Part shown: positions 7,704-17,083 of the stretch, piece after piece
Layout: each line of letters opens with the position of its first letter
Position numbering within the stretch: position 1 is the first letter of the stretch
NCBI GenBank assembly: GCA_964388485.1
Contig: CAYMAS010000017.1
Coordinates: 1-64,000 of the forward strand
Reading direction: 5' to 3'
Length of the DNA stretch: 64,000 nucleotides
Source: JBCDKH01 sp964388485
GTDB taxonomy: Bacteria > Planctomycetota > Phycisphaerae > Tepidisphaerales > Tepidisphaeraceae
Translations under genes and position numbers: made by a program
The notes under the pieces: generated by a model
Seen by the model: only the letters and a program-made list of their open reading frames with translations
Database searches by the model: none
What the model was told of the DNA's origin: nothing

Positions 7704-9047
7704 GTGGCAGATTCGACCGCAGCCTCCGTGAAGCCCGTTCGCGTCGCCATGCTCGGCCACGGCACGGTCGGACGCGGCGTCGTGGAGATCGTTCGCGACG
7801 CCTCGGGCGACCTGCAGCGGCGGACGGGCGTGAGCTTCGAGATCGTCGGCATCGCGGTGCGGGACCTCGCTAAGCACCAGGCAGCCGCGGCGGTGTGGCC
7901 GATTACCGAAGACGCCGACGCGATGGCCACGCTGGAGCAGGCGGACGTCGTGGTCGAACTCGTCGGCGGCGTCGATCGGGCCAGAGAGCTGGTGACAGCG
8001 GCGTTGCAGGCGGGTAAAAGCGTCGTGACGGCGAACAAGGCCCTGCTCGCAGCACACGGAGCGGAGCTTTTGGCCGTCGCTCGCGAGCACAACGTCTCAC
8101 TCGCGTTCGAGGCCTCCTGCGGTGGCGGTGTGCCGATCGTCGGATCGCTCGTCGGCGGGTTGCTCGGGGACGATCACCGAGCGTTGGTCGGCATCCTCAA
8201 CGGCACCAGCAACGCGATCCTCTCCAGCATGACCGCGCGGGGCGTCAGCTATGAGGTGGCGTTGCATGAAGCTCAGGACGCGGGATATGCCGAAGCCGAC
8301 CCGACGCTCGACGTCGACGGCTCCGACGCCGCCCAGAAGCTGGCGATCTTGAGCGGGCTGGCCTTCGGCGAACGGATCGACCCGTCGAAGGTCTACAAGG
8401 AGGGCATCGACGGCCTCGACCCGCGGGACGTGGCGTATGCGACGGAACTCGGCTACGTCATCAAGCTCCTGGCCGTCGCTAAGCGGGACGAGAAGGACCG
8501 GCTGGCGTTGAGTGTTTTTCCCGGCTTTCTTCCGGCAGGCGACGCGATGGCGGACGTCAATGGACCATTCAACGCGGTCGGCGTCTACGGCAAGGCGCTG
8601 GGCAGGAGCCTGTTCGTCGGCCGCGGAGCCGGCGGCATGCCGACGGCCGCGGCGGTGGTCTCAGACCTGCTGTCGGTCGCAACCGGTGCCTACGGCCAGA
8701 CCTTCGGACGGGTGCGAGCCTTCGCGGATCGTGCCCGCAACGCCGAGGTCATCGACTTCGGCCAGACGCAGCACCGTTACTACCTGCGGTTGATCGCTCG
8801 CGACGCTCCGGGCGTGTTGGCGGACGTCACGCGAGCCCTGGGCGAAGCCGGCATCAGCCTCGCGAGCGTGACGCAACGCGAAGCGCCCGGCGAGCACGAG
8901 TCGGTGCCGGTGGTCATCACGACGCACCTGGCTCGCGAGGCGTCGGTGCAGTCGGCGGTGGCAACGATCAACCAGCTGCCGGCGATGCGGGAGCCGGCGG
9001 CGGTGGTGCGGATCGTCGACATGCCACGAGAGCCGGACGTGGATTAA
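7704..9047 (+). CDS. hom: Homoserine dehydrogenase with ACT domain
   Basis: 447-residue NAD(P)-dependent homoserine dehydrogenase; it reduces aspartate semialdehyde to homoserine for threonine, methionine and (through threonine) isoleucine. The Rossmann motif VAMLGHGTVGRGVV is near residue 13, the family signature is in GILNGTSNAIL and AEADPTLDVDGSDAAQKLAIL, and the C-terminus (YYLRLIARDAPGVLADVTRALGEAGIS) is an ACT domain for feedback control. GTG start at 7704; the next ATG would cut into the Rossmann fold. A 116-residue uncharacterised protein follows after four bases. Confidence 0.95.
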   Translation: MADSTAASVKPVRVAMLGHGTVGRGVVEIVRDASGDLQRRTGVSFEIVGIAVRDLAKHQAAAAVWPITEDADAMATLEQADVVVELVGGVDRARELVTAALQAGKSVVTANKALLAAHGAELLAVAREHNVSLAFEASCGGGVPIVGSLVGGLLGDDHRALVGILNGTSNAILSSMTARGVSYEVALHEAQDAGYAEADPTLDVDGSDAAQKLAILSGLAFGERIDPSKVYKEGIDGLDPRDVAYATELGYVIKLLAVAKRDEKDRLALSVFPGFLPAGDAMADVNGPFNAVGVYGKALGRSLFVGRGAGGMPTAAAVVSDLLSVATGAYGQTFGRVRAFADRARNAEVIDFGQTQHRYYLRLIARDAPGVLADVTRALGEAGISLASVTQREAPGEHESVPVVITTHLAREASVQSAVATINQLPAMREPAAVVRIVDMPREPDVD

Positions 9048-9051
9048 TCTC

Positions 9052-9402
9052 ATGAATGTTCGCCGCGAATTGAACCTGTTGGCGACGGAGGACGTCTGGC
9101 TGCTCGAGGCGTGGGCGACGGACGGCGAGCGGCTGACGGTGCCCGCAGACACGCCGCCGCTCGAGGTCGTCCGAGCCGAGGCCAAGTCGTTGTTGTTTGA
9201 GGTGGCCCGGCTGCATGACGGTCGGCTGGCCCTCATCCATCGCGTCGGCTGGCCTTACGACCTCCAGTGCCACGCTGGCGACGTCGTCGGCCTCCTCACT
9301 GAGGAGACCCTGCCCCGAGGCGCCGGCGACGCCGCCATGCGGTCCTTCGTCGAAGCCGTCGCGGCCAGGGGGCTCGGTTGGCTGGTCGTTCGCGACCCGT
9401 GA
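9052..9402 (+). CDS. Hypothetical protein downstream of hom
   Basis: 116-residue soluble protein of unknown function, starting four bases after the hom stop codon and probably cotranscribed. It is rich in Leu, Val and Glu with alternating short strands (LTVPADTPPLEVVRAEAKSLLFEVARLHDGRLALIH ...), suggesting a small alpha/beta fold. No signal peptide, membrane segment or Cys/His cluster. No family was recognised. Confidence 0.75.
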   Translation: MNVRRELNLLATEDVWLLEAWATDGERLTVPADTPPLEVVRAEAKSLLFEVARLHDGRLALIHRVGWPYDLQCHAGDVVGLLTEETLPRGAGDAAMRSFVEAVAARGLGWLVVRDP

Positions 9403-9475
9403 AGAGGCAGCCGATCTGGATGAGCTTCTAAACCCGCCTCATCCCCTTGCCGATGTGCTGGCAGGACCACACTTC

Positions 9476-9526
9476 CTGCAACCTTCTGCACACTGCAACC
9501 TTCTGCACACTGCAACCTTCTGCACA
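9476..9526. repeat. Three perfect 17-bp tandem units ending on a start codon
   Basis: CTGCAACCTTCTGCACA occurs three times in perfect tandem at 9476-9492, 9493-9509 and 9510-9526. The last A is the first base of the ATG that starts the cheX-like gene, so the array replaces the normal ribosome-binding region; no Shine-Dalgarno sequence is present in the unit. Confidence 0.95.
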
Positions 9527-10035
9527 TGGCCAGTCAAGACACTTCCGCTCCCTTTAATCCGCAGCTCATCGTCCCGTTCGTCAAGAGCGTGCGAGGCGTG
9601 CTGCAGACGATGGCGGGGACGGAGATCGAGACAGGTCGGCCACACGTCAAGGAAAACCCTTCGGCCAGCTACGACGTCAGCGCCATCATCCAGTTCGGCG
9701 GGGACATCACCGGCAGCGTGGTCGTCAGCTTCGAGCTCGATGCCGCCAAAGCCATTATCGAACGTTTCGCCGGCATGGAGCTCGAAGCGGATTCGAGCGA
9801 CTTCGTCGATGCCATCGGCGAGCTCGGCAACATGATCGCCGGCGCCGCCAAGCCGGACCTGGGTTACGAGGCGACCATCGGCATTCCCAACGTGATTCTG
9901 GGCAAGGGCCACGTCGTGGCCCGACTCAAGGAAGTGCCGACGCTGGTCGTCCCCTGCGAGGTCGAGAGCTTCGGCAAAATCGCCGTGGAAGTCGGCATCC
10001 GCACCGTCGCCGGCGCCATTCGCAAGGCCGCCTGA
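9526..10035 (+). CDS. cheX: CheX-like CheY-P phosphatase
   Basis: 169-residue protein of the CheC/CheX/FliY phosphatase superfamily. The phosphatase signature ExxN is at GELGNMIAGAAK, Glu99 and Asn102, and the protein shows the typical strand pattern (SAIIQFGGDITGSVVVSFE; HVVARLKEVPTLVVPCEVE). It has one active helix, as in CheX. Followed 55 bases later by a stand-alone CheY, which is its expected substrate. No receptor, CheA or flagellar gene is nearby, so the pair may serve another two-component pathway. The start is unusual: the ATG overlaps a tandem 17-bp array. Confidence 0.9.
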   Translation: MASQDTSAPFNPQLIVPFVKSVRGVLQTMAGTEIETGRPHVKENPSASYDVSAIIQFGGDITGSVVVSFELDAAKAIIERFAGMELEADSSDFVDAIGELGNMIAGAAKPDLGYEATIGIPNVILGKGHVVARLKEVPTLVVPCEVESFGKIAVEVGIRTVAGAIRKAA

Positions 10036-10090
10036 AGTTACGTACCGCTCATCGCTCCGCTCTCCCTCGCCAGCCCCCTACCCAAAACTC

Positions 10091-10456
10091 ATGCGTATTC
10101 TCCTCATAGACGACTCCACCACGATGCGGAACATCCAGAAAAAGGTGCTCGCATCGATCTGCACCGACTTTGCCGAAGCCGGCGACGGCGTCGAAGCGTT
10201 GAAGCTCATTCGCCAAGGAGAGACCTTCGACTTGATCCTGGTCGACTGGAACATGCCGAACATGGACGGCCACACCTTTGTGATGAAGATGCGGGAATCG
10301 GACAAGGCCACGCCGATGATCATGTGCACGACCGAGGCGGAAAAGACCCGCGTCGTCGAAGCGATCAAGGCGGGCGTCAACAACTACGTCATCAAGCCCT
10401 TCACGCCCGAAGGTCTGACCGACAAGGTCAACGCGACCCTCAAGAAGGCGGCCTGA
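10091..10456 (+). CDS. cheY: CheY-like single-domain response regulator
   Basis: 121-residue receiver domain with nothing attached. The acidic pocket is Asp7/Asp8, the phosphoacceptor is Asp52 in VDWNMPNMDG, the switch Thr is in MCTTEAEK and the conserved Lys is in YVIKPF. The NMPNMDG and TEAEK motifs are those of CheY proteins. It follows the CheX-like phosphatase on the same strand. The sequence just downstream is lost in an assembly gap, so a longer operon cannot be excluded. Confidence 0.94.
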   Translation: MRILLIDDSTTMRNIQKKVLASICTDFAEAGDGVEALKLIRQGETFDLILVDWNMPNMDGHTFVMKMRESDKATPMIMCTTEAEKTRVVEAIKAGVNNYVIKPFTPEGLTDKVNATLKKAA

Positions 10457-10478
10457 GAGCGTCCGACACAACCCGTCG

Positions 10479-10512
10479 CCCCCCCCCCCCCCCCCCCCCC
10501 CCNNNNNNNNNN
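10479..10512. other. Poly-C run and 10-N assembly gap
   Basis: 24 consecutive C (10479-10502) followed by ten N (10503-10512). This is most likely a sequencing or scaffolding artefact; true gap length is unknown. Confidence 0.97.
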
Positions 10513-10540
10513 AACGGCGACCGGGGCTTACCGGATGCAA

Positions 10541-10568
10541 AAGACCCCGCGACGGATCGCGGGGTCTT
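10541..10568 (-). terminator. Intrinsic terminator of tRNA-Asn
   Basis: Perfect 12-bp stem AAGACCCCGCGA (10541-10552) / TCGCGGGGTCTT (10557-10568) with a CGGA loop; on the minus strand the stem is followed by TTTTGC. It lies eight bases after the tRNA 3' end. Confidence 0.9.
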
Positions 10569-10576
10569 CGCTGATA

Positions 10577-10648
10577 CTCGGCAGGAAGGATTCGAACCTT
10601 CGACCGGTCGGTTAACAGCCGACTGCTCTACCGCTGAGCTACTGCCGA
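10577..10648 (-). tRNA. tRNA-Asn (GTT)
   Basis: Cloverleaf visible on the minus strand: acceptor TCGGCAG/CTGCCGA, D-arm GCTC AGCGGTA GAGC, anticodon stem GTCGG/CCGAC with loop CTGTTAA (anticodon GTT), variable loop CGGTC, T-arm GAAGG TTCGAAT CCTTC, discriminator G. CCA is not encoded. Followed by a strong terminator. Confidence 0.97.
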
Positions 10649-10895
10649 TTCGCGTCGCGGACACGCCGCAACGGCGGGGCCGACACAGTAGCCCATCGAC
10701 ACGAGGGATCAAGAGTCTTGAGCTGTCAATGTGCCCTGGCAGGAGTCGGCGAATCACAGGCTGCCACTGGTGCCACCGCAGCCGCAATGCCGATGCCGAA
10801 GGGACAAGAGCCCGGCCCGCGGCAAGCCCTGCCGTCGGACGCACCGTCGCTCCCGCCGCACCCGATGCCGCCCTTTCGGCGGTCCTCCTGCGCCG

Positions 10896-11852
10896 ATGCC
10901 CCACCACACCGACAAGCCGTCCGAGTCGCACACTGACAAGCCGCTGGCGAAGCGGTCGCGAACGAAGCGTCGCCCAACCGCGCCGTTCGCCCCGACCTGC
11001 TGTGCGCCCGATGCGTTCGATCTCATGGCCCGCCAGGTCGCTGCCTCGAAGAACGGCCCGCGACTAGCGAGCGATGAAGGCCTCCTCGACGCCGCCTGCG
11101 CTGTCGCCTTGCACCTGACGCCCACGCTCGACGTTCGCGACGCGTCCCGCAAGCTCAACCAACTCGCCAAAAACGCCGCAACGCCCTTTGGCGGGTTGAT
11201 CAAGACGCGAGCCCGCGCCGCCGTGGCTCCACAGGCCATCGTCGCTCACCTGCACCGGGCGATGTTCGACGAAGCAGGCTTCGCCGGGAACACGAGCGAG
11301 TACTACCGGCCGGAGAACAGCTCGCTGCCGGACGTCCTGGAGAGCCGGCGTGGGTTGCCGATTTCGCTGGCCCTGGTCTACAAGCTTGTCGCCGGTCGCC
11401 TCGGTCTCGACGCCTGGGGCGTCGGCTTGCCGGGGCATTTTGTGGCGGGTCTGGAGATGGACGGTCAGGTGCTGGTCGACTGCTTCGACGGCGGGCGTCT
11501 GCTCGATCAGCGAGACGCCGCCGCCCGGGTCGCGGCCTGCGCGGGGCCGGAGGTGCCCTTTGATACCGACCTGCTTCGCCCGGTCAGTCACCGGCACTGG
11601 ATCACGCGGCTCATGCAGAACCTCCTGCAGGTCTTCCAGACGGAGAATCGGCCCGAAGACGTCGCGGCGATCCTGGAGCTCGAAATCCTGCTCTGGCCCG
11701 AGGAGGACCACCTCCGCCGCGACCTCGGCCTCGTGCTGGCCCGTCTCAACCAGCCACGAGCGGCCAAGGGCTGGCTCGACAGCTACCTCAAGCGTCGGCC
11801 CGATGACCCGCAGGGAACGGATCTTCAGGAACTCGTTGCGGCATTGGCATGA
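10896..11852 (+). CDS. SirB1-family transglutaminase-like protein
   Basis: 318-residue protein of the SirB1 / 'transglutaminase-like, TPR' family. The core is recognisable from YYRPENSSLPDVLESRRGLPISLALVYKLVAGRLGLDAWGVGLPGHFVAG, where GLPISL and GLPGHF are conserved family motifs, and the C-terminal third is TPR-like (LELEILLWPEEDHLRRDLGLVLARLNQPRAAKGWLDSYL). The usual active-site Cys of transglutaminases is not evident in the ISLALVY helix, as in other SirB1 proteins, so enzymatic activity is doubtful. The ATG at 10896 begins a basic low-complexity leader; a start further in (Met at DLMARQ) is possible. The 247 bases between the tRNA and this start hold nothing else recognised. Confidence 0.85.
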   Translation: MPHHTDKPSESHTDKPLAKRSRTKRRPTAPFAPTCCAPDAFDLMARQVAASKNGPRLASDEGLLDAACAVALHLTPTLDVRDASRKLNQLAKNAATPFGGLIKTRARAAVAPQAIVAHLHRAMFDEAGFAGNTSEYYRPENSSLPDVLESRRGLPISLALVYKLVAGRLGLDAWGVGLPGHFVAGLEMDGQVLVDCFDGGRLLDQRDAAARVAACAGPEVPFDTDLLRPVSHRHWITRLMQNLLQVFQTENRPEDVAAILELEILLWPEEDHLRRDLGLVLARLNQPRAAKGWLDSYLKRRPDDPQGTDLQELVAALA

Positions 11853-11871
11853 GTCGTGGCGTTGGTTTGAG

Positions 11872-12438
11872 TCACGCTTCGTCAGTCGGCGGGAACAGCT
11901 CGCCGACGCGGAGCGCCAGCGTCGGCAGGCACAGCGGCGACACCGCGTCAGCGCCGCCTAGTTCCTGATGCTCCTGCCACGCGCCATCGATTGGCGACCG
12001 GAAGACGTGCAGCTGTCGGTTCTCCGCATCGGCAACCCAAAGCTCCTCGACGCCCTCCGCGGCGTAGCGGGAGGCCTTGTCGCCCAGGTCATAAGCAAGT
12101 GTGGAATCGCTCACTTCCACTGCCAGGCGAAGTTTCGGGTAGCTGCCTCGTCGCGGATGGGCCGGCGGTCGTCGGTCATAGACGCTGACGTCCGGCATCG
12201 GGTTCCAGCCGGACGTAAACGGGTGCGTCAGGTGCGAACCGACGGCCCAGCGATCGCGCCAGGCGGCCGATAGGATGCGGAAAACTTCGCCGATGACGGC
12301 AACGGCTAGGTAATTCTGCCCTGGCATCTCGATGATCTGTCCGTCCACCAGCTCGCTGAACTCCGGCACCACGCGCTGCTCGACGAGCGTGTAGAACTCC
12401 TCCGGCGAGAACCGGACGGGCTGGCGAACTTCGGCCAT
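11872..12438 (-). CDS. Uma2-family (DUF820) endonuclease-like protein
   Basis: 188-residue protein of the Uma2/DUF820 family, a PD-(D/E)XK nuclease fold found in many copies in cyanobacteria and planctomycetes. The motif residues are seen as PDVSVYD (Asp), LAVEVSDST (Glu-x-Ser) and DLGDKASRYAAEGVEELWVAD (Lys and the C-terminal strand). Biological role is unknown; an association with mobile DNA has been proposed for the family. Start at ATG 12438; a GTG at 12453 is an alternative. It starts 24 bases downstream of the pgk stop on the same strand and ends 19 bases from the convergent SirB1-like gene. Confidence 0.88.
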   Translation of the reverse strand: MAEVRQPVRFSPEEFYTLVEQRVVPEFSELVDGQIIEMPGQNYLAVAVIGEVFRILSAAWRDRWAVGSHLTHPFTSGWNPMPDVSVYDRRPPAHPRRGSYPKLRLAVEVSDSTLAYDLGDKASRYAAEGVEELWVADAENRQLHVFRSPIDGAWQEHQELGGADAVSPLCLPTLALRVGELFPPTDEA

Positions 12439-12462
12439 CTTTTCGGTACGCACGGGACGATC

Positions 12463-13724
<1,262 letters not shown>

Positions 13725-13728
<4 letters not shown>

Positions 13729-14036
13729 GCCGGCAGTGTAGTGCGGCGTCGCCAGCGGTTGAGCAACCAGGTGCCGACGACGATCAAGACGATGCCGATG
13801 CCGATCAGGACCGCGTTCCCCGGCAGCCCCAGCAGCACGGCGTAGACCCCGCTCAATTGCATGGCCACCGCCATCGCCGCCTTGAAGGTCTCGCCCCGCC
13901 GCAGGTTCCGCTGCCTGAGGGAGTGACGTTGTTGTCGCACCCGCCGAAGCCGGCGTTCCTCCTCGGAAACCTCCGCCTCGTCGTCCACGATGGCATCGAA
14001 ACCTTCTGCCACGAGGCGACCATAAGCTCTGCCCAT
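13725..14036 (-). CDS. Small membrane protein coupled to pgk
   Basis: 103-residue protein with an acidic start (VDDEAEVSEEERR), a strongly basic stretch (RLRRVRQQRHSLRQRNLRRGE) and two probable transmembrane helices near the C-terminus (FKAAMAVAMQLSGVYAVLLGLPGNAVLIGIGIVLIVVGTWLLNRW) ending RWRRRTTLPA. The basic residues on both flanks suggest a hairpin with both ends in the cytoplasm. The stop overlaps the pgk start by four bases (ATGA), supporting a real gene. Its ATG overlaps the ATG of the divergent lipoprotein gene (CATG at 14034-14037). No family recognised. Confidence 0.7.
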
Positions 14037-14793
14037 GAAGCACCGTCCCGTCCTCGTCCGTCTCGGCCTAGCCGTCGCCTGTCTTGCCGTGGCCGGGTGC
14101 GAGACCAAAGGCTGTCGCAGCGACAACTCCAGCGGGCTTGAAGGACGCATGACCCTTGCTGCCCCGACCTTCGGCGACGGCAGCGTCGTCGGAACCATCA
14201 GCTATGACGGCCCGGCACCCGCCGAACGCGTCGTCGGCGAGAGCGACGCCTGCGGCGAGGTGATGGACGAGTCGCTTGTCGTCTCCACCGACGGCGGCTT
14301 GGCGAACGTGCTCGTTTACCTTGAGGGCGAGATTGGTGCGTCGACCGGTGCCGAGCAACCCGCCAAGGAGTTGGACCAGAACGGGTGCCGGTTCGTGCCG
14401 CGGGTCCAAGGCATTCAAGTCGACCAGCCGCTGATCGTAACCAACGGCGATCCGATGCGGCACAACGTGCGGTACACGCCGGAGAATAACGAGCGGCAGA
14501 ACCTTGTCTTCGCCACCGGCGGGCAAGAGCAGCGGGTGACTTTTGACCGGCCCGAGCCCGAGCCGATTGTTGTCAAGTGCGACATCCACCCGTGGATGGC
14601 GGCGTATGTCGGCGTCTTCGACCATCCGTTCTTCACCGCGACCGACAGCGACGGCCGGTTCGAGCTCGATCGTGTCCCGGCGGGCGAGTACGAGGTCGTC
14701 GCGTGGCACGAGCTGCTGGGCGAGCGACGCGGCACGGTGACCGTCGCGGACGCGGGCACCGTGGAACTGCCGCTGGAATATGCGAGAAACTGA
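14035..14793 (+). CDS. Lipoprotein with cupredoxin-like and regulatory-like domains
   Basis: 252-residue exported lipoprotein: signal MKHRPVLVRLGLAVACLAVAGC with lipobox LAVAGC and lipidated Cys22. The middle resembles the planctomycete plastocyanin-like/methylamine-utilisation-like proteins (DACGEVMDESLVVSTDGGLANVLVYLEG; GDPMRHNVRYTPENN; VVKCDIHPWMAAYVGVFDHPFF), where His in MRHNV, Cys in VKCDIHPWM and the Met could form a type 1 copper site. The last 50 residues are a carboxypeptidase-regulatory-like sandwich (TDSDGRFELDRVPAGEYEVVAWHE). A periplasmic electron-transfer or copper-binding role is inferred from the motif only. The lipobox fixes the start, which overlaps the divergent gene's start codon. 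Confidence 0.85.
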   Translation: MKHRPVLVRLGLAVACLAVAGCETKGCRSDNSSGLEGRMTLAAPTFGDGSVVGTISYDGPAPAERVVGESDACGEVMDESLVVSTDGGLANVLVYLEGEIGASTGAEQPAKELDQNGCRFVPRVQGIQVDQPLIVTNGDPMRHNVRYTPENNERQNLVFATGGQEQRVTFDRPEPEPIVVKCDIHPWMAAYVGVFDHPFFTATDSDGRFELDRVPAGEYEVVAWHELLGERRGTVTVADAGTVELPLEYARN

Positions 14794-14844
14794 CGCAGCC
14801 AGTGGCGGCACCTGCGGCTCGAGCGGTTCCTACGCTCGCTCATC

Positions 14845-15597
14845 ATGGTCAAACGCACGCCTTTCGTCGCCGGAAACTGGAAGATGAACCTCGACCGCGC
14901 TGCCGGCATCGAGTTGGCGAAGCTGCTCGCCGCCGAGGAGCATCCGGGCGTCGACGAGGGGTGTGCCCCGCCGTTCGTTTACCTCGACGCCGTCAAGCAG
15001 CACCTGGGCAGCAAGGTGATGCTCGGGGCGCAGGACTGCTACTTCGAGAGCAAAGGTGCGTACACCGGCGAGGTGTCGGCCGAGATGCTCGTCGACATCG
15101 GCTGCCGGTTCTGCCTCGTCGGACACTCCGAGCGTCGGCATGTGCTGGGCGAGCCGACCGATCTGCTCGCCAAAAAGGCGGCTGCCGTCTTCAACGCAGG
15201 CATGACGCTCGTCCACTGCGTCGGCGAGTTGCTGGAACAACGCGAAGCCGATCAAACCTTCGGCGTCATCGACGGCCAACTCAGCGAGTTGTCGCCGAAG
15301 TTCGATGATCCGAGTCGCGTCGTCATCGCCTATGAGCCCGTTTGGGCCATCGGCACCGGCAAAGTCGCGACGCCGGATCAGGCTCAGGAGGTCCACAAGT
15401 ACATCCGCGAGCAGATCGCCGAGGACTTCGGTGCCGACTTCGCCGATCAGGTTCGCATCATCTACGGCGGCAGCGTCAAGGGCGACAATGCCGCGGAATT
15501 GCTCGCCAATCCCGACGTCGACGGTGCCCTCGTCGGTGGCGCAAGTCTCAAGGCAGACCAGTTCCGCCCGATCCTCGAAGCAGCACGTCCATCCTGA
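14845..15597 (+). CDS. tpiA: Triosephosphate isomerase
   Basis: 250-residue TIM barrel enzyme interconverting dihydroxyacetone phosphate and glyceraldehyde 3-phosphate. Catalytic residues are seen in AGNWKMN (Lys), LVGHSERRH (His) and IAYEPVWAIGTGK (Glu); the phosphate-binding IYGGSVKGDNAAEL and DGALVGGASLK close the sequence. Length is standard. Starts 51 bases after the lipoprotein gene and is followed by secG, a common tpiA-secG arrangement. Confidence 0.97.
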   Translation: MVKRTPFVAGNWKMNLDRAAGIELAKLLAAEEHPGVDEGCAPPFVYLDAVKQHLGSKVMLGAQDCYFESKGAYTGEVSAEMLVDIGCRFCLVGHSERRHVLGEPTDLLAKKAAAVFNAGMTLVHCVGELLEQREADQTFGVIDGQLSELSPKFDDPSRVVIAYEPVWAIGTGKVATPDQAQEVHKYIREQIAEDFGADFADQVRIIYGGSVKGDNAAELLANPDVDGALVGGASLKADQFRPILEAARPS

Positions 15598-15726
15598 CCC
15601 GGAGCGGCGTCGCTTGCGTCGCGCGTCTGGACCCGGTTTCAACACGTGACAAGCAACGCCCCCTCAAGTCACGAACCCCGAGTCGACAGCGCCTAACCTA
15701 CCCGTCCCGTTTCCGGGACCGACTCC

Positions 15727-16104
15727 ATGGCAGATATTCTTTTCCCGATCCTCGCGACGACCTTCTGCGTCGTCTGCGTCTTCATGATCCTCCTGATCCT
15801 GATCCAAAAGGGTCGCGGCGGCGGGCTCAGCAGTGCCTTCGGCGGCGCCGGCGGAAATACGGCGTTCGGCTCTAAAACTGGCGACGTTCTGACTTGGGTG
15901 ACGGCGGTCGTCTTCGTCTTCTTCCTGATTCTGAGCATGAGCCTGATCTGGACGATCGACGTCGTCGATGCCAGGAACAGCGCCATTGTGGCGACGGATC
16001 CGGCAGTCGAGTTGGAGAACGCGGACGACGAAATTATTGATGACGACGGCGTCATCAACGATAAGCCGGCGACGGCTGACGAGCCGAATCCGACGGGCGA
16101 GTAG
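15727..16104 (+). CDS. secG: Preprotein translocase subunit SecG
   Basis: 125-residue membrane protein of the SecYEG channel. First helix ILFPILATTFCVVCVFMILLILIQKGRGGGLSSAFGG contains the family signature LIQKG(R/K)GGGLSSAFGG; the second helix is DVLTWVTAVVFVFFLILSMSLIW. It is longer than the usual 70-110 residues because of an acidic tail (ELENADDEIIDDDGVIND...). Located between tpiA and yicC on the same strand. Confidence 0.95.
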   Translation: MADILFPILATTFCVVCVFMILLILIQKGRGGGLSSAFGGAGGNTAFGSKTGDVLTWVTAVVFVFFLILSMSLIWTIDVVDARNSAIVATDPAVELENADDEIIDDDGVINDKPATADEPNPTGE

Positions 16105-16153
16105 TGGCGAGGTTGGCGTCGGCCGGCGGCGGTCGCTTAAGCTGGGCAGCAGG

Positions 16154-17041
16154 ATGATTCAGAGCATGACTGGCTTCGGCGACGCCCGTGCCGCCGCGGG
16201 CGGGGTTGCCCTTGTGGCCGAAATCAAGAGCCTCAACAACCGCTTCTTCAAGCCGGTCATCCGCCTGCCTGACACGCTGTCGTTTCTCGAACCCGAGATT
16301 GAAACGCTCCTCCGCCGCAAGCTCGGCCGTGGCAGCGTCTTTCTCAGCATCAAGATCGATGCGGACGAAGAAGCCCGCGATCGCCCCGCCGCCACCATCG
16401 ATGTCGAAGCGGTCCAGAACTACGCGAAGCAGCTTGCCGCGGCCGGACTGGCTGCCGACACGGCGGCACTCCTGTCGCTGCCGGGCGTCGTGACGGTTGC
16501 CGAACCCGAAGAGCTCGTTCCGCAGTCGGATGATCTCAAAGGCCCTGCGATTGAGGCCGTAAAGCAGGCGATGGACAGCCTCATCGCCGCCCGCAAACGT
16601 GAAGGCCAAGCCCTCGAAGCGGACCTCCGCCAACACCTCGACGCCATGGGCGGCCACCTGACGCAAATCGGTGCCCGAAGCGGCCACGTCGTCACGCTCT
16701 ATCATGAGCGTGTTCGGGCCCGCGTCAATGAGCTGCTGCAGGAGGCGAATCTCGAGGTCGCTCGCGAAGACCTGCTGCGGGAAGTCGCCGTCTTCGCCGA
16801 ACGGAGCGACATCAGCGAGGAAGTGCAACGACTCGGCCACCACGTCCAGCAGTTCCGCGACGCCATAGCCGACGACGGCGGTGAGCACGTCGGCCGGAAG
16901 CTCGACTTCATCGCCCAGGAGATGCTGCGTGAGGCCAACACCATCGGCTCCAAGGCACAAGACGCCGACATCGCCGGCCGCGTCATCGAGATCAAAGGCT
17001 CGATCGACCGGCTCAAGGAGCAAGTTCAGAACGTCGAGTGA
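16154..17041 (+). CDS. yicC: YicC/YloC-family endoribonuclease
   Basis: 295-residue protein of the YicC family, recently recognised as endoribonucleases. The N-terminal signature MIQSMTGFGDA and EIKSLNNRFF are clear; the C-terminal DUF1732 part has EVQRLGHHVQQFRDAI, GRKLDFIAQEMLREANTIGSKAQD and the ending VIEIKGSIDRLKEQVQNVE. The start is set by MIQSMTGFG, with AGCAGG just upstream as ribosome-binding site. It sits directly before gmk, an arrangement common across bacteria. Confidence 0.96.
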   Translation: MIQSMTGFGDARAAAGGVALVAEIKSLNNRFFKPVIRLPDTLSFLEPEIETLLRRKLGRGSVFLSIKIDADEEARDRPAATIDVEAVQNYAKQLAAAGLAADTAALLSLPGVVTVAEPEELVPQSDDLKGPAIEAVKQAMDSLIAARKREGQALEADLRQHLDAMGGHLTQIGARSGHVVTLYHERVRARVNELLQEANLEVAREDLLREVAVFAERSDISEEVQRLGHHVQQFRDAIADDGGEHVGRKLDFIAQEMLREANTIGSKAQDADIAGRVIEIKGSIDRLKEQVQNVE

Positions 17042-17083
17042 GCAGGTTTAGAACGTCGAGTAGTTTGCGCGGTAGTCTCTGTC

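Noticed and set aside
10479..10502. Poly-C as a biological homopolymer switch
   Set aside because: Directly followed by N bases and not in a gene; sequencing artefact is far more likely.
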